Below are positions 7,923-15,709 of a stretch of 64,000 nucleotides of DNA, piece by piece (within the stretch, counting starts at the first letter, position 1; every line of letters begins with the position of its first letter). Source of the stretch: WJKG01 sp964627305. Its GTDB lineage: Bacteria > Zixibacteria > MSB-5A5 > GN15 > FEB-12. A program made the translations under genes and the position numbers. Under the pieces are notes generated by a model. It saw only the letters and a program-made list of their open reading frames with translations, searched no databases and was not told where the DNA came from. The DNA lies in contig CAZVHP010000002.1 of NCBI GenBank assembly GCA_964627305.1, positions 310,001 to 374,000 on the forward strand. The letters are read 5' to 3'.

Positions 7923-10127
7923 ATGGCACTTGTTGATGTCACCTTGAAGATCGAGGGGATGCACTGTGCCGGCTGTGTCGCCGGCATCGAGCGCGAGGTC
8001 AGCGGAATCAGGGGAGTTGATTCCTGCCGCGTCAACCTTGCCCTGCGTTCGGCGGTTGTCGACTACGACCCCGAGATCACCACTCAGGAGGAGATTGTCG
8101 GGCGCATAAACAGGCTCGGATACAAGGCCGAGGTTGGCTCCGATGACATCCTGACTGCTGAGGACAAAGAGAAGCGTCGCGCCCTGCGCAGTCTTATTCA
8201 TGCTGTCGCGCTGACAGTGCCCCTGATGGTTGTCGCCATGCTGCCGATGGTCATCGGTCAGGCGCTGGTGTCCCCGCTGATTGATGGTTTGATCCAGATG
8301 GCGCTCGCCGGCGTCGTGCTGTTTGTGGCCGGGGGCAGCATACTGCGCGATGCCGCGGCGCGGCTGGTGCACCTTCAGGCAAACATGAATACGCTGATCG
8401 CCCTGGGCACCTTGACGGCTTTCTTCTGGAGTACATGGACGCTGCGCCAGATTGCCGGCACGGGTGAGCCCCATGCCCTGTATTTTGAGTCGGCAGCCAT
8501 GATTATCGCTCTGATTCTCACCGGACGCTACCTTGAGGCTGTCACCCGGTCACGCGCTTCCGATGCCATCAAGAAACTGGCATCTCTGCGGCCGTCGCAG
8601 GCCTTGGCCATAATCAATGGCACGGAGGTCGAAATCGACGCCACCGGTGCACAGCCGGGGATGGTGCTGCTGGTCCGTCCCGGCGAACGTGTGCCGGCCG
8701 ATGGCCGCATTATCGAGGGACGACCCCTGATTGACCAGTCCATGATCACCGGCGAAAGTCTCCCCGCGGAGTTAGGTGAAGGGGACGAAGTCATCGGCGG
8801 GACGCTCAACGGCAACGTGTCGTTCAAGCTCGAAGTGACGGCTTCGGCGGCCAACAGTTTCCTTGAGAAGGTCATCGCTCTGGTCGCCCAGGCGCAGAGC
8901 CGCAAGGCCCCGGTCCAGCGACTGGCTGACAAAGTAGCGTCGATCTTCGTGCCCATCGTCATTGTGATCGCCGCGATCACGGCCGGCGCCTGGTATTTGT
9001 GTGATGGTTACGGACCGATGCTGATCAAGAGCACTGGCGCCGTGCTGATCATAGCCTGTCCGTGTGCCCTGGGTCTGGCGACGCCAACCGCGATACTGGC
9101 GGCCACTGGGCGGGCGGCTCGCGAGGGAGTCATTATTCGCGGCGGCGATGTACTCGAGCGCGCCTCCGAGATCGATATGGTCATTTTTGACAAGACGGGT
9201 ACGCTCACCAACGGGCAGTTAGAGGTAGTGGGCGTCCATACCTTTGGGGGATTCCCTGAACGAACGCTGATCCGGCTTGCCGGCTCCGCTGAGATTCAAT
9301 CCGAGCACACCCTGGCCCGGGCCATAGTTGAATACATGAAACAGCAGCAAATCGAGACCACTCCCGTCCGTGAGGTCGAGGCCGCACCAGGCCTCGGGCT
9401 GACCGCGAGCTTCGAGGGACGGCGGCTGGTGCTAGGTAATCGTGCCCTGATGAGGCGCGAGAAGGTCGATTTGACCGAGGCGTCGCCAACGGCAGAGAAG
9501 GAGATGGCGCAGGGACGGACGGTTGTCTTCGTCGCCCTGGACGGGCAGGCAGTAGGGTTGATCTGTCTTCTGGATCGCCTGCGTCCTGAGTCACGCGATG
9601 TCATCAGGGAACTGCGCTCCCGAATGAGACAGGTAACCATGCTTTCGGGAGACACCAGGCAAACGGCTGCAGGAGTAGCCTCCAGTTTGGGGTTGCAGCA
9701 CTACGAGGCCGGGGTCAAGCCGCATCAGAAGCAGACAATCCTTGAGTCGCTGGCTAAGCTCGGCTTCAGTGTCGCTATGGTCGGCGACGGGATTAACGAT
9801 GCCCCGGCGCTGGCCGCTGCCAGTGTCGGCATCGCCGTCGGCAGCGGCACCGATGTTGCGATTGAGACCGCTGACGTCATATTGGTGCGCTCCGATCTGA
9901 CCGGAATTCCTCGGTTGTTCGACATATCCAAGGCCGGTATGAGGACCATTCGACAGAATCTTTTCTGGGCCTTCTTCTACAATGTACTCGCTGTTCCCCT
10001 GGCGGCCGGGCTTCTGTACCCGTCGCTCGGCCTGACGCTCTCACCCGTGATCGCAGCGGCGGCTATGTCACTCAGCTCCGTGTTCGTCGTTACTAACTCC
10101 CTCAGACTCAGCAGGATCAGTCTGTAG
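7923..10127 (+). CDS. copA: Copper-exporting P1B-type ATPase
   Basis: 734 residues. An N-terminal heavy-metal-associated domain carries MHCAGC (Cys15, Cys18). Six transmembrane helices precede the phosphorylation domain and two follow. Key motifs are TGES (276-279), the metal-site CPC (379-381) in TM6, DKTGT (Asp423 phosphorylated) and GDGINDAP. The C-terminal helices keep the family N/Y and MSxSS residues, pointing to Cu(+). The conserved SEHPL motif of the nucleotide domain reads SEHTL (460-464), with Thr for Pro. The protein pumps Cu(+) out of the cytoplasm. No copper regulator or chaperone gene is adjacent. There is no clear Shine-Dalgarno sequence, and the promoter abuts the start codon. 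Confidence 0.93.
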   Translation: MALVDVTLKIEGMHCAGCVAGIEREVSGIRGVDSCRVNLALRSAVVDYDPEITTQEEIVGRINRLGYKAEVGSDDILTAEDKEKRRALRSLIHAVALTVPLMVVAMLPMVIGQALVSPLIDGLIQMALAGVVLFVAGGSILRDAAARLVHLQANMNTLIALGTLTAFFWSTWTLRQIAGTGEPHALYFESAAMIIALILTGRYLEAVTRSRASDAIKKLASLRPSQALAIINGTEVEIDATGAQPGMVLLVRPGERVPADGRIIEGRPLIDQSMITGESLPAELGEGDEVIGGTLNGNVSFKLEVTASAANSFLEKVIALVAQAQSRKAPVQRLADKVASIFVPIVIVIAAITAGAWYLCDGYGPMLIKSTGAVLIIACPCALGLATPTAILAATGRAAREGVIIRGGDVLERASEIDMVIFDKTGTLTNGQLEVVGVHTFGGFPERTLIRLAGSAEIQSEHTLARAIVEYMKQQQIETTPVREVEAAPGLGLTASFEGRRLVLGNRALMRREKVDLTEASPTAEKEMAQGRTVVFVALDGQAVGLICLLDRLRPESRDVIRELRSRMRQVTMLSGDTRQTAAGVASSLGLQHYEAGVKPHQKQTILESLAKLGFSVAMVGDGINDAPALAAASVGIAVGSGTDVAIETADVILVRSDLTGIPRLFDISKAGMRTIRQNLFWAFFYNVLAVPLAAGLLYPSLGLTLSPVIAAAAMSLSSVFVVTNSLRLSRISL

Positions 10128-10271
10128 TCGGCAAACCGGCGACCCCTCAGACACATGGCCTGTGCCTGAGGTTCGGACAGCCGAGTAAGGGTTACAGTTT
10201 CCGTCGTTTTCGCCGATAACTACATCAAGCCATCTGGCCGAATTGAGCCATTCAATAAGGGGAAAACGAGC

Positions 10272-11045
10272 TTGAAACCTGCGGAATCGTCTATGCCGGG
10301 GAATGAGCCGGACATCAGGAAGGTGCTGACAGCCGAGGTTGGTGACGATCAGGATGATACCTGGCTCGAGGTATTCTCAATCTTCGTCCACGACATCGAA
10401 TCTCCGCTGGCCTCCATTAAGTACCTGCTCAAAATAATGGAAGACGGACGACTCGATCTGCGGAAGCCGCTGCACCAGCGAATGGTCAGGTCGTCTCGTA
10501 TCGCCCTGGAGCGGGCGGAATCCATTATCTACGACATCATGGCCGTTGCCCGTGCCGGCTCCGCAGGATTGCCGGTCAGCAACGTGGTTTTGGACCCGAT
10601 ACCGCTGATAAAGGAAGCCGTCGAGATGGTCGCTGCCTCAGCCGAGGATCGGGACATAGAGATCAAGCTTGCGCTCCCGGATCAGCCTGTCAAGGTTCAC
10701 GCCGATCCGAAACTGCTGCCGCGGGTGCTGGACAACTTGTTGTACAACAGCCTCCGGCACACGCCATCAGGGCGGGCTGTTACCGTCTGCCTCGAGGAAA
10801 ACGACGATCGCCTGTTTGTGCATATCAAGGACGACGGATCAGGGCTGGGAGATATCGACCCGGCCAGACTGTTCGAAAAGTATGGCCAACTCCAGATGCG
10901 TTCAGAAGGGAAGCATCGCGGCGTGGGCCTGGGGCTGTACTTCTGCAAACTGGCCATGACCGGCATGGGAGGTACAGTCATCGCTGCCGATCACGACGAC
11001 GGGGGAGCGGTCTTCTCCGTTCGATTGAAGAAAGCCGAGGAGTAA
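10272..11045 (+). CDS. Cytoplasmic sensor histidine kinase without input domain
   Basis: 257 residues. The dimerisation/phosphoacceptor helix has His40 in FVHDIESPL. The ATPase domain shows the N box (NLLYNSLRHTP), a G1 box (DDGSGLG) and the G2 box GVGLGLYFCK. There is no transmembrane segment and no PAS, GAF or other sensor domain, so the signal must come through a partner. The TTG start has AAGGGG upstream; ATG at 10293 is an alternative. Four bases separate it from the CheV-like gene, so the two form an operon. The CheV-like receiver is the obvious phosphotransfer partner, by inference. Confidence 0.85.
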   Translation: MKPAESSMPGNEPDIRKVLTAEVGDDQDDTWLEVFSIFVHDIESPLASIKYLLKIMEDGRLDLRKPLHQRMVRSSRIALERAESIIYDIMAVARAGSAGLPVSNVVLDPIPLIKEAVEMVAASAEDRDIEIKLALPDQPVKVHADPKLLPRVLDNLLYNSLRHTPSGRAVTVCLEENDDRLFVHIKDDGSGLGDIDPARLFEKYGQLQMRSEGKHRGVGLGLYFCKLAMTGMGGTVIAADHDDGGAVFSVRLKKAEE

Positions 11046-11049
11046 GGGT

Positions 11050-12009
11050 ATGAGTCTGAAGCTTGATGCCGAGTCGTATCTCCGGTCCGGCTCGAACGAA
11101 TTGCGGGTGCTGGAATACCGCACCACCAATATGTCGTTCGGCATCAACATCCTCAAAGTCAGCAAGATAGTGTCCGATCTGGTCGATTTCACCGCATTAC
11201 CGGAATCTCATCCTGCCATCAAGGGTGTCTTCAAGGAAATGAACAGGCTTGTTCCGGTGATCGATCTGGCTGAGTTTTTGGGAGTTGCGAACGAACAGAC
11301 CAGGCGTGAAAAAGTCATTGTCACCGAGTTCTTTGGTGTGTTGACAGGACTCTGGGTCCACAAAATCGACTGGATTCATCACTTCCAGTGGGAAGACGTC
11401 ATCGATGCCGAGCAGGTATTCGCGAATATCGACCATCGGTATGTGCTGGGTATCGTCAAGCCAACCGAGGACCGCATGGTGCTGCTGCTTGATTACGAAA
11501 CGATGCTGCTGGACCTGTGCCCGCACCTGCGTCAGAATGAGGTTGCTACCGAGATGATCGGCAAAGTCGACTTCTCCGGTCGGAAGATTCTCGTGGTGGA
11601 GGATTCTCCGGCGGTGCGCGCCATGCTGGTGGACCAGTTTACGAACATGGGGGCGCAGGTGGCCGAGGCTAACGACGGCGCCCATGGGTGGAGCACCTAT
11701 CAGCAGGATGCCTTTGATCTCGTGGTCTGCGATGTCGAGATGCCGGTAATGGATGGACTGGCGTTGACCCTGAATATCCGGCAATCGGAGCGATCATCGA
11801 CACCGGTGGTGGTTTACTCCTCCATTGGCGATATCGGGATGAAGGCCCGGGCCAGGTTCCTGAAAGCCGACGCGCACATAACCAAGCTCAACCTGGGCCG
11901 ACTGGTCGACACCGCAGACAAGCTCATGCGGGGCGAGTCGGTGCAATATGATCAGATGACGCTCGAGAAGGCGCCGCCGGCGCCGCAGCAGACTGTGGCC
12001 ATTGATTAG
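11050..12009 (+). CDS. CheV-like chemotaxis coupling protein (CheW + receiver)
   Basis: 319 residues. Residues ~15-165 form a CheW-like beta-barrel domain (YRTTNMSFGINILKVSKI, VPVIDLAEFLG). Residues ~178-300 form a receiver with the acidic pocket VVEDS, phosphoacceptor Asp228 in VVCDVEMPVMDG and conserved Lys279. CheV proteins link chemoreceptors to CheA and adjust sensitivity through phosphorylation. The start has GAGGAG 7 bases upstream. No chemoreceptor or cheA lies nearby; the only partner is the upstream kinase, so the pair may act on a distant array. A hairpin terminator follows. Confidence 0.88.
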   Translation: MSLKLDAESYLRSGSNELRVLEYRTTNMSFGINILKVSKIVSDLVDFTALPESHPAIKGVFKEMNRLVPVIDLAEFLGVANEQTRREKVIVTEFFGVLTGLWVHKIDWIHHFQWEDVIDAEQVFANIDHRYVLGIVKPTEDRMVLLLDYETMLLDLCPHLRQNEVATEMIGKVDFSGRKILVVEDSPAVRAMLVDQFTNMGAQVAEANDGAHGWSTYQQDAFDLVVCDVEMPVMDGLALTLNIRQSERSSTPVVVYSSIGDIGMKARARFLKADAHITKLNLGRLVDTADKLMRGESVQYDQMTLEKAPPAPQQTVAID

Positions 12010-12045
12010 ACCTCATTAACCACCTGGTCCCGGACAGAATATGAC

Positions 12046-12076
12046 AGGCCGGTCGGCTTCCGCCGACCGGCCTTTG
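12046..12076 (+). terminator. Terminator after the kinase/CheV operon
   Basis: Perfect 12-bp stem, AGGCCGGTCGGC (12046-12057) with GCCGACCGGCCT (12062-12073), TTCC loop, then a short T run (TTTGCCTTT). Confidence 0.75.
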
Positions 12077-12157
12077 CCTTTGGCTGGCCCCGCCGGCGCT
12101 TGAATCACGACCTCGCCGGCACGGGAGCCGAAATGGCTTCGAAGGCAAGGTAAGTGC

Positions 12158-12185
12158 TTGACACCGCCGCAAATATGGTTATCTT
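12158..12185 (+). promoter_or_regulatory. Promoter of pth and probably the rpsF operon
   Basis: TTGACA (12158-12163), 16 bases, TATCTT (12180-12185). It predicts a leader of about 23 bases before the pth ATG. Confidence 0.6.
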
Positions 12186-12214
12186 TGACGGCTACGCTCG
12201 CTGTAGGGCAGATT

Positions 12215-12787
12215 ATGATCGCACTGATTCTTGGTCTTGGCAACCCGGGTGAACGATACCGCAACACGAGACACAATATCGGGTTTGCCGTCGCTGAGCA
12301 TCTTGCCGTCAGGCTGCGCCTGACCAAACAGAATGAGCAGTTGTTGTATACGTGGACCGGTGGCAATGACAGGTTCCGACCGGTGATTGCCCGTCCGCAG
12401 GCATTTATGAATCGCTCCGGTCTGGCAGCGAAGGTGCTGCTGGAACGTGTCGGCTGTCTGCCGCAGCAGATGCTGGTGGTGGTCGACGACTTCCATTTGC
12501 CTCTCGGAAGACTGCGCGTGCGGCGATCGGGGTCCGATGGCGGTCACAACGGACTGATCTCCGTAGCCGAACAGGTCGGCACCCGGGATTTCCCGCGCCT
12601 GAGGATTGGTGTCGGGCCGATTAGTGAGGATAGCAATGTAGTCGATTTCGTCCTGGGCGAATTCGACCGAAGTGAACGAGAGAAATTACCGAAGATACTT
12701 GATATGGCCGCCGAGGCTACCTTGGTGACGGTCACTGGCGGTGTCCAGGCGGCAATGGAACAGTTCAATCGTCCAAACCCTGCTTAG
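12215..12787 (+). CDS. pth: Peptidyl-tRNA hydrolase
   Basis: 190 residues, the normal length. The N-terminal GLGNPG, then RHNIGF with the catalytic His, the FMNRSG loop with its Asn, and the GSDGGHNGL region are all in place. The enzyme releases tRNA from prematurely dropped peptidyl-tRNA. The ATG at 12215 follows AGGGCA; a GTG 57 bases upstream would add a stretch not seen in the family. It precedes rpsF by 65 bases, as in many bacteria where pth is linked to translation genes. Confidence 0.95.
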   Translation: MIALILGLGNPGERYRNTRHNIGFAVAEHLAVRLRLTKQNEQLLYTWTGGNDRFRPVIARPQAFMNRSGLAAKVLLERVGCLPQQMLVVVDDFHLPLGRLRVRRSGSDGGHNGLISVAEQVGTRDFPRLRIGVGPISEDSNVVDFVLGEFDRSEREKLPKILDMAAEATLVTVTGGVQAAMEQFNRPNPA

Positions 12788-12852
12788 CTTCAATACGTCA
12801 CTCTCAGACAAGGCTAAGCCGTTAACCACAACGTCCGTAGGGAGGAGAGTCG

Positions 12853-13377
12853 ATGCGTCAGTACGAAACGTGCTTCATTGTCAACCCGCAAACCGATGAC
12901 GCTACCATTGAGCGTCATGTCAATGCTGTTCGCGACCTCATTCAAAACAATGGTGGGAAGATCCTCGAAGAGGATCGGATGGGTACCCGTCGCTTGGCCT
13001 ATCCCATTCAGAAACTGACCCAGGGTTACTACACAGCCATGATTTATGAGGGTAGTGGTGAACTCGTGCAGTCGCTGGATAGCTTCCTCAAGCTTGAGGA
13101 GCCATATATCCGGCATCTGACCATTCGCTGGGATAACCGCAAGGTGGTTGTTCGCAAGAAGGCCGAGGATGAAGAAGACGAGGCTCAGGCCGTGTCCGAG
13201 CAGCAGGTAGCCACTACAGTGGCGCCCCGTCCTCATGGCAGCGGCAGGCGTGAGGAGCCGTCTGACATCCCGGAGCAGCCAGAGGCCGATATCACCGAGC
13301 AGCCGACTGCAGAGGCCGTCGCCGAGCAGACACCTGGCGAGCAGCCCGAGTCCGATGACACCGAGAAGACCGAGTAG
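12853..13377 (+). CDS. rpsF: 30S ribosomal protein S6 with long acidic C-terminal tail
   Basis: 174 residues. The S6 fold occupies residues 1-~97 (MRQYETCFIVNP, GTRRLAYPIQK, RHLTIRWDNRKVVVRKK). S6 binds the 30S platform together with S18. The remaining ~75 residues are low-complexity, acidic and Pro/Gln/Thr-rich, with repeated EQP units. Many S6 proteins end with short acidic tails, but this one is unusually long. The Shine-Dalgarno sequence (GGGAGGAG) is strong. The ssb gene often found between rpsF and rpsR is absent here. Confidence 0.95.
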   Translation: MRQYETCFIVNPQTDDATIERHVNAVRDLIQNNGGKILEEDRMGTRRLAYPIQKLTQGYYTAMIYEGSGELVQSLDSFLKLEEPYIRHLTIRWDNRKVVVRKKAEDEEDEAQAVSEQQVATTVAPRPHGSGRREEPSDIPEQPEADITEQPTAEAVAEQTPGEQPESDDTEKTE

Positions 13378-13432
13378 GCGTGTATCGGCTTTGAATGCAA
13401 ACGAGAATAGTTCACGATAAAGGGAGAACACG

Positions 13433-13660
13433 ATGGCAGTCGCACGTCGCAAAAAGATCTGCCGGTTCCGTGAGAACCGGATTGGTTACATCGATTACAA
13501 GGATGAGCGCTTGTTGCGCCGCTTCGTCAACGAGCGCGGCAAAATCATCCCCCGTCGCATTTCGGGCAACTGCGCCAAGGCTCAACGCCAGCTGACCAAG
13601 GCCATCAAGCGCGCCCGCTATATGGCGATTCTGCCGTTTGAAGGCGAATCGTTCCGTTAA
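13433..13660 (+). CDS. rpsR: 30S ribosomal protein S18
   Basis: 75 residues with the S18 core: KKICRFRENRIGYIDYKD, RGKIIPRRISGNCAKAQRQL and KRARYMAILPF. It contacts S6 on the 30S platform. The start has GGGAG 6 bases upstream. It lies 55 bases after rpsF and 4 bases before the DUF2232 gene. Confidence 0.97.
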   Translation: MAVARRKKICRFRENRIGYIDYKDERLLRRFVNERGKIIPRRISGNCAKAQRQLTKAIKRARYMAILPFEGESFR

Positions 13661-13664
13661 GAAC

Positions 13665-14666
13665 ATGACGGCGGACTCGCCTGCGGCGAAGCCCCCAGTG
13701 GTTCCCGGACGCCTCGGGTCATTCATTGCGGCCGGGGGAGTGATAGCATATGCCCTGCTGGCTTATGCCCGGCCGGGCGAATGGGGCGGACTTCCGGCCG
13801 CCGTAGGTGCTGTCGCCGTGCTGTATCTGCTGTCGATTTACGTGTATTACGGACTGGCGCGCATGGTCTATCTCAATCAAATGCCGTTGCTGCTGTCGAC
13901 GGTCACTTTGGCGATCATGCTCTCAGCGGTGATTGCCCGCAGTGATCAGGCTTGGCAGGTGACGTTCAACTGGCTGTTGGTTCTGGGCGGAGGAATCTGG
14001 GCCGGCCGGCAGGTCAGGCGCGGCAGTTCCTTCGGTCGCGCCTTTCGCAACACAGCCATTTACATGGTGGCGGTGGGGGTGTTGCTCTGGTATCCAGTTT
14101 GGGCGGAAACAGTTGGCAAGGCAGCGCTGACAGTTGAGGCGCTGGCTCCTGATATTGCGAGTACGCTCAAGTCGCTGGGGGCGCCCGAAAGTGCGGTTGG
14201 CGCGCAGGTCGATGATCTCAAGCGCTTCCTGGTGCTGATGATTGAGTTGAGCCCGGCGACCATGATTATCAATATCCTCGTGCAGTTCGGCATCGGCTTC
14301 GGACTGTTTGCTTGGTGGGCGAACCGCCATTACCACCATCTAAGCCTGACGCCGTTTCGCATGTGGATTGCGCCGTTCTGGTTGACTCCGATTCTGGTCG
14401 TTGCCGTCGGCATGCGGTTTCTCGGCGGTGACATGCTCAGGATCATGGCCGACAACACTCTGCTGGTGCTCTCGGTGATCTACTGTCTGACCGGGCTGGC
14501 GGTGTGTGAATTCTACTTGCGCAAGTTCGGGTTCGGGACAGCCATGAGAGTGCTGTTCTATGTGGCCCTGTTTCTGAGTCAGTTTATTGGTTACATTGTC
14601 GTGTCGCTGCTCGGCTTTGTCGACAGCTTCCGCGACTGGCGCAAGGTGCAACTGGCGCACCTGTGA
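13665..14666 (+). CDS. DUF2232 (YybS-like) membrane protein
   Basis: 333 residues with about eight hydrophobic helices, matching the DUF2232/YybS family of unknown function. The position between rpsR and rplI is the same as in several deltaproteobacteria, which supports the assignment. The first ATG after the rpsR stop (4-base gap) was taken. It has no good Shine-Dalgarno sequence and may be read by reinitiation after rpsR. Family members resemble the membrane part of ECF-type transporters, but no role is established here. Confidence 0.8.
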   Translation: MTADSPAAKPPVVPGRLGSFIAAGGVIAYALLAYARPGEWGGLPAAVGAVAVLYLLSIYVYYGLARMVYLNQMPLLLSTVTLAIMLSAVIARSDQAWQVTFNWLLVLGGGIWAGRQVRRGSSFGRAFRNTAIYMVAVGVLLWYPVWAETVGKAALTVEALAPDIASTLKSLGAPESAVGAQVDDLKRFLVLMIELSPATMIINILVQFGIGFGLFAWWANRHYHHLSLTPFRMWIAPFWLTPILVVAVGMRFLGGDMLRIMADNTLLVLSVIYCLTGLAVCEFYLRKFGFGTAMRVLFYVALFLSQFIGYIVVSLLGFVDSFRDWRKVQLAHL

Positions 14667-14710
14667 GCTTCGATGAAAAAACGTTGCATATAGACAGGAA
14701 AGGGAATACC

Positions 14711-15157
14711 ATGAAAGTGATTCTGCGTGAAGATCTTGCGGGTATTGGCCAGGCTGGTGAAACAGTCGAGGTCAAAGACGGATACGGCCGCAACTATCTG
14801 TTCCCGCGCAAACTGGCTATCCCCGCAACCAAGGGGAATCTGCGCTCGATCGATGAGGTCAAGCGGCAGAAAGAGCTTCGTGATCGCAAGCGCCGTCGCG
14901 AGGCAGAGAAGATCAAAGAGCGTATCGAGAAGTTGTCGCTCAACAAAGAGGTAAAGGTCGGCGAGGAAGACAAGCTCTACGGTTCAGTCACGACCGGTGA
15001 CATCGCCGAACTCCTGGCTACTGAGGGTGTAACAGTAGATAAGCGGTCGATCGAGCTGGAAAGCCCCATCAAGGCCCTTGGAGTGTACACTGTGCCGATC
15101 AAGATCGAAAAAGACGTTACCGCCAACCTCAAGCTCTGGGTGGTGAAAGAGACCTGA
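14711..15157 (+). CDS. rplI: 50S ribosomal protein L9
   Basis: 148 residues, the full two-domain form. The N-terminal rRNA-binding domain (MKVILREDLAGIGQAGETVE, DGYGRNYLFPRKLA) is joined by a long charged helix (about residues 42-75) to the C-terminal domain (KLYGSVTTGDIAELL, KALGVYTVPIKI). The ATG at 14711 follows an AGGAAAGGG element. Confidence 0.97.
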   Translation: MKVILREDLAGIGQAGETVEVKDGYGRNYLFPRKLAIPATKGNLRSIDEVKRQKELRDRKRRREAEKIKERIEKLSLNKEVKVGEEDKLYGSVTTGDIAELLATEGVTVDKRSIELESPIKALGVYTVPIKIEKDVTANLKLWVVKET

Positions 15158-15160
15158 TTC

Positions 15161-15709
15161 ATGGCAATGCTGGAAGCAAAAGTAGACGGTTTAGCTCTTG
15201 ACATGACAACCAACACGCCGGTCGTCGTACTGGCGCCAATCGAGGCTGAGAAGGTGCTCCCCATCTGGATCGGTCACGCTGAAGCCTGGGGTATCGCCAT
15301 GCAGCTTTCCGGTGTCAAGAGCAAGCGGCCGATGACCTACGACTTGCTGGGTCGCATCATCGAGGCGCTCCAGGCCAGGGTCGACCGGGTGGAGGTGACC
15401 GAGCTTAAAGAGCAAACCTTCTATGCCGTGATTCACATGTCTCGAGGTGAAGAGACGTTCACCATCGATGCCCGTCCGTCCGATTCGATTGCCATCGCTT
15501 TGAAGATGGGTGCGCCGATTCTGGTCAACGAGGACCTGCTGAACCTCGATATTCCCGAGCCCGATACCGGCGATGAGGAGTATCCAAAGAGCTCAGGCAG
15601 CGATGAGCAGTCCCGGCCGTCAGGTCAGCAGATGCCGACCGACCCCGAATCGCTGCGGGAGCGACTGAAACGCATTAACCCTGAGGATTTCGGGAAGTAC
15701 TCACTATAG
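15161..15709 (+). CDS. Bifunctional nuclease family protein (DUF151/BFN domain)
   Basis: 182 residues. Residues 1-~130 match the BFN/DUF151 domain: VVVLAPIEAEKVLPIWIG, TYDLLGRIIEALQARVDRVE, ARPSDSIAIALKMGAPI. Characterised members are small nucleases or stress-related proteins; the biochemical role in most bacteria is open. The last ~45 residues are polar and probably flexible. It starts 3 bases after rplI and its stop touches the next ATG, so it belongs to the ribosomal operon. Confidence 0.85.
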   Translation: MAMLEAKVDGLALDMTTNTPVVVLAPIEAEKVLPIWIGHAEAWGIAMQLSGVKSKRPMTYDLLGRIIEALQARVDRVEVTELKEQTFYAVIHMSRGEETFTIDARPSDSIAIALKMGAPILVNEDLLNLDIPEPDTGDEEYPKSSGSDEQSRPSGQQMPTDPESLRERLKRINPEDFGKYSL

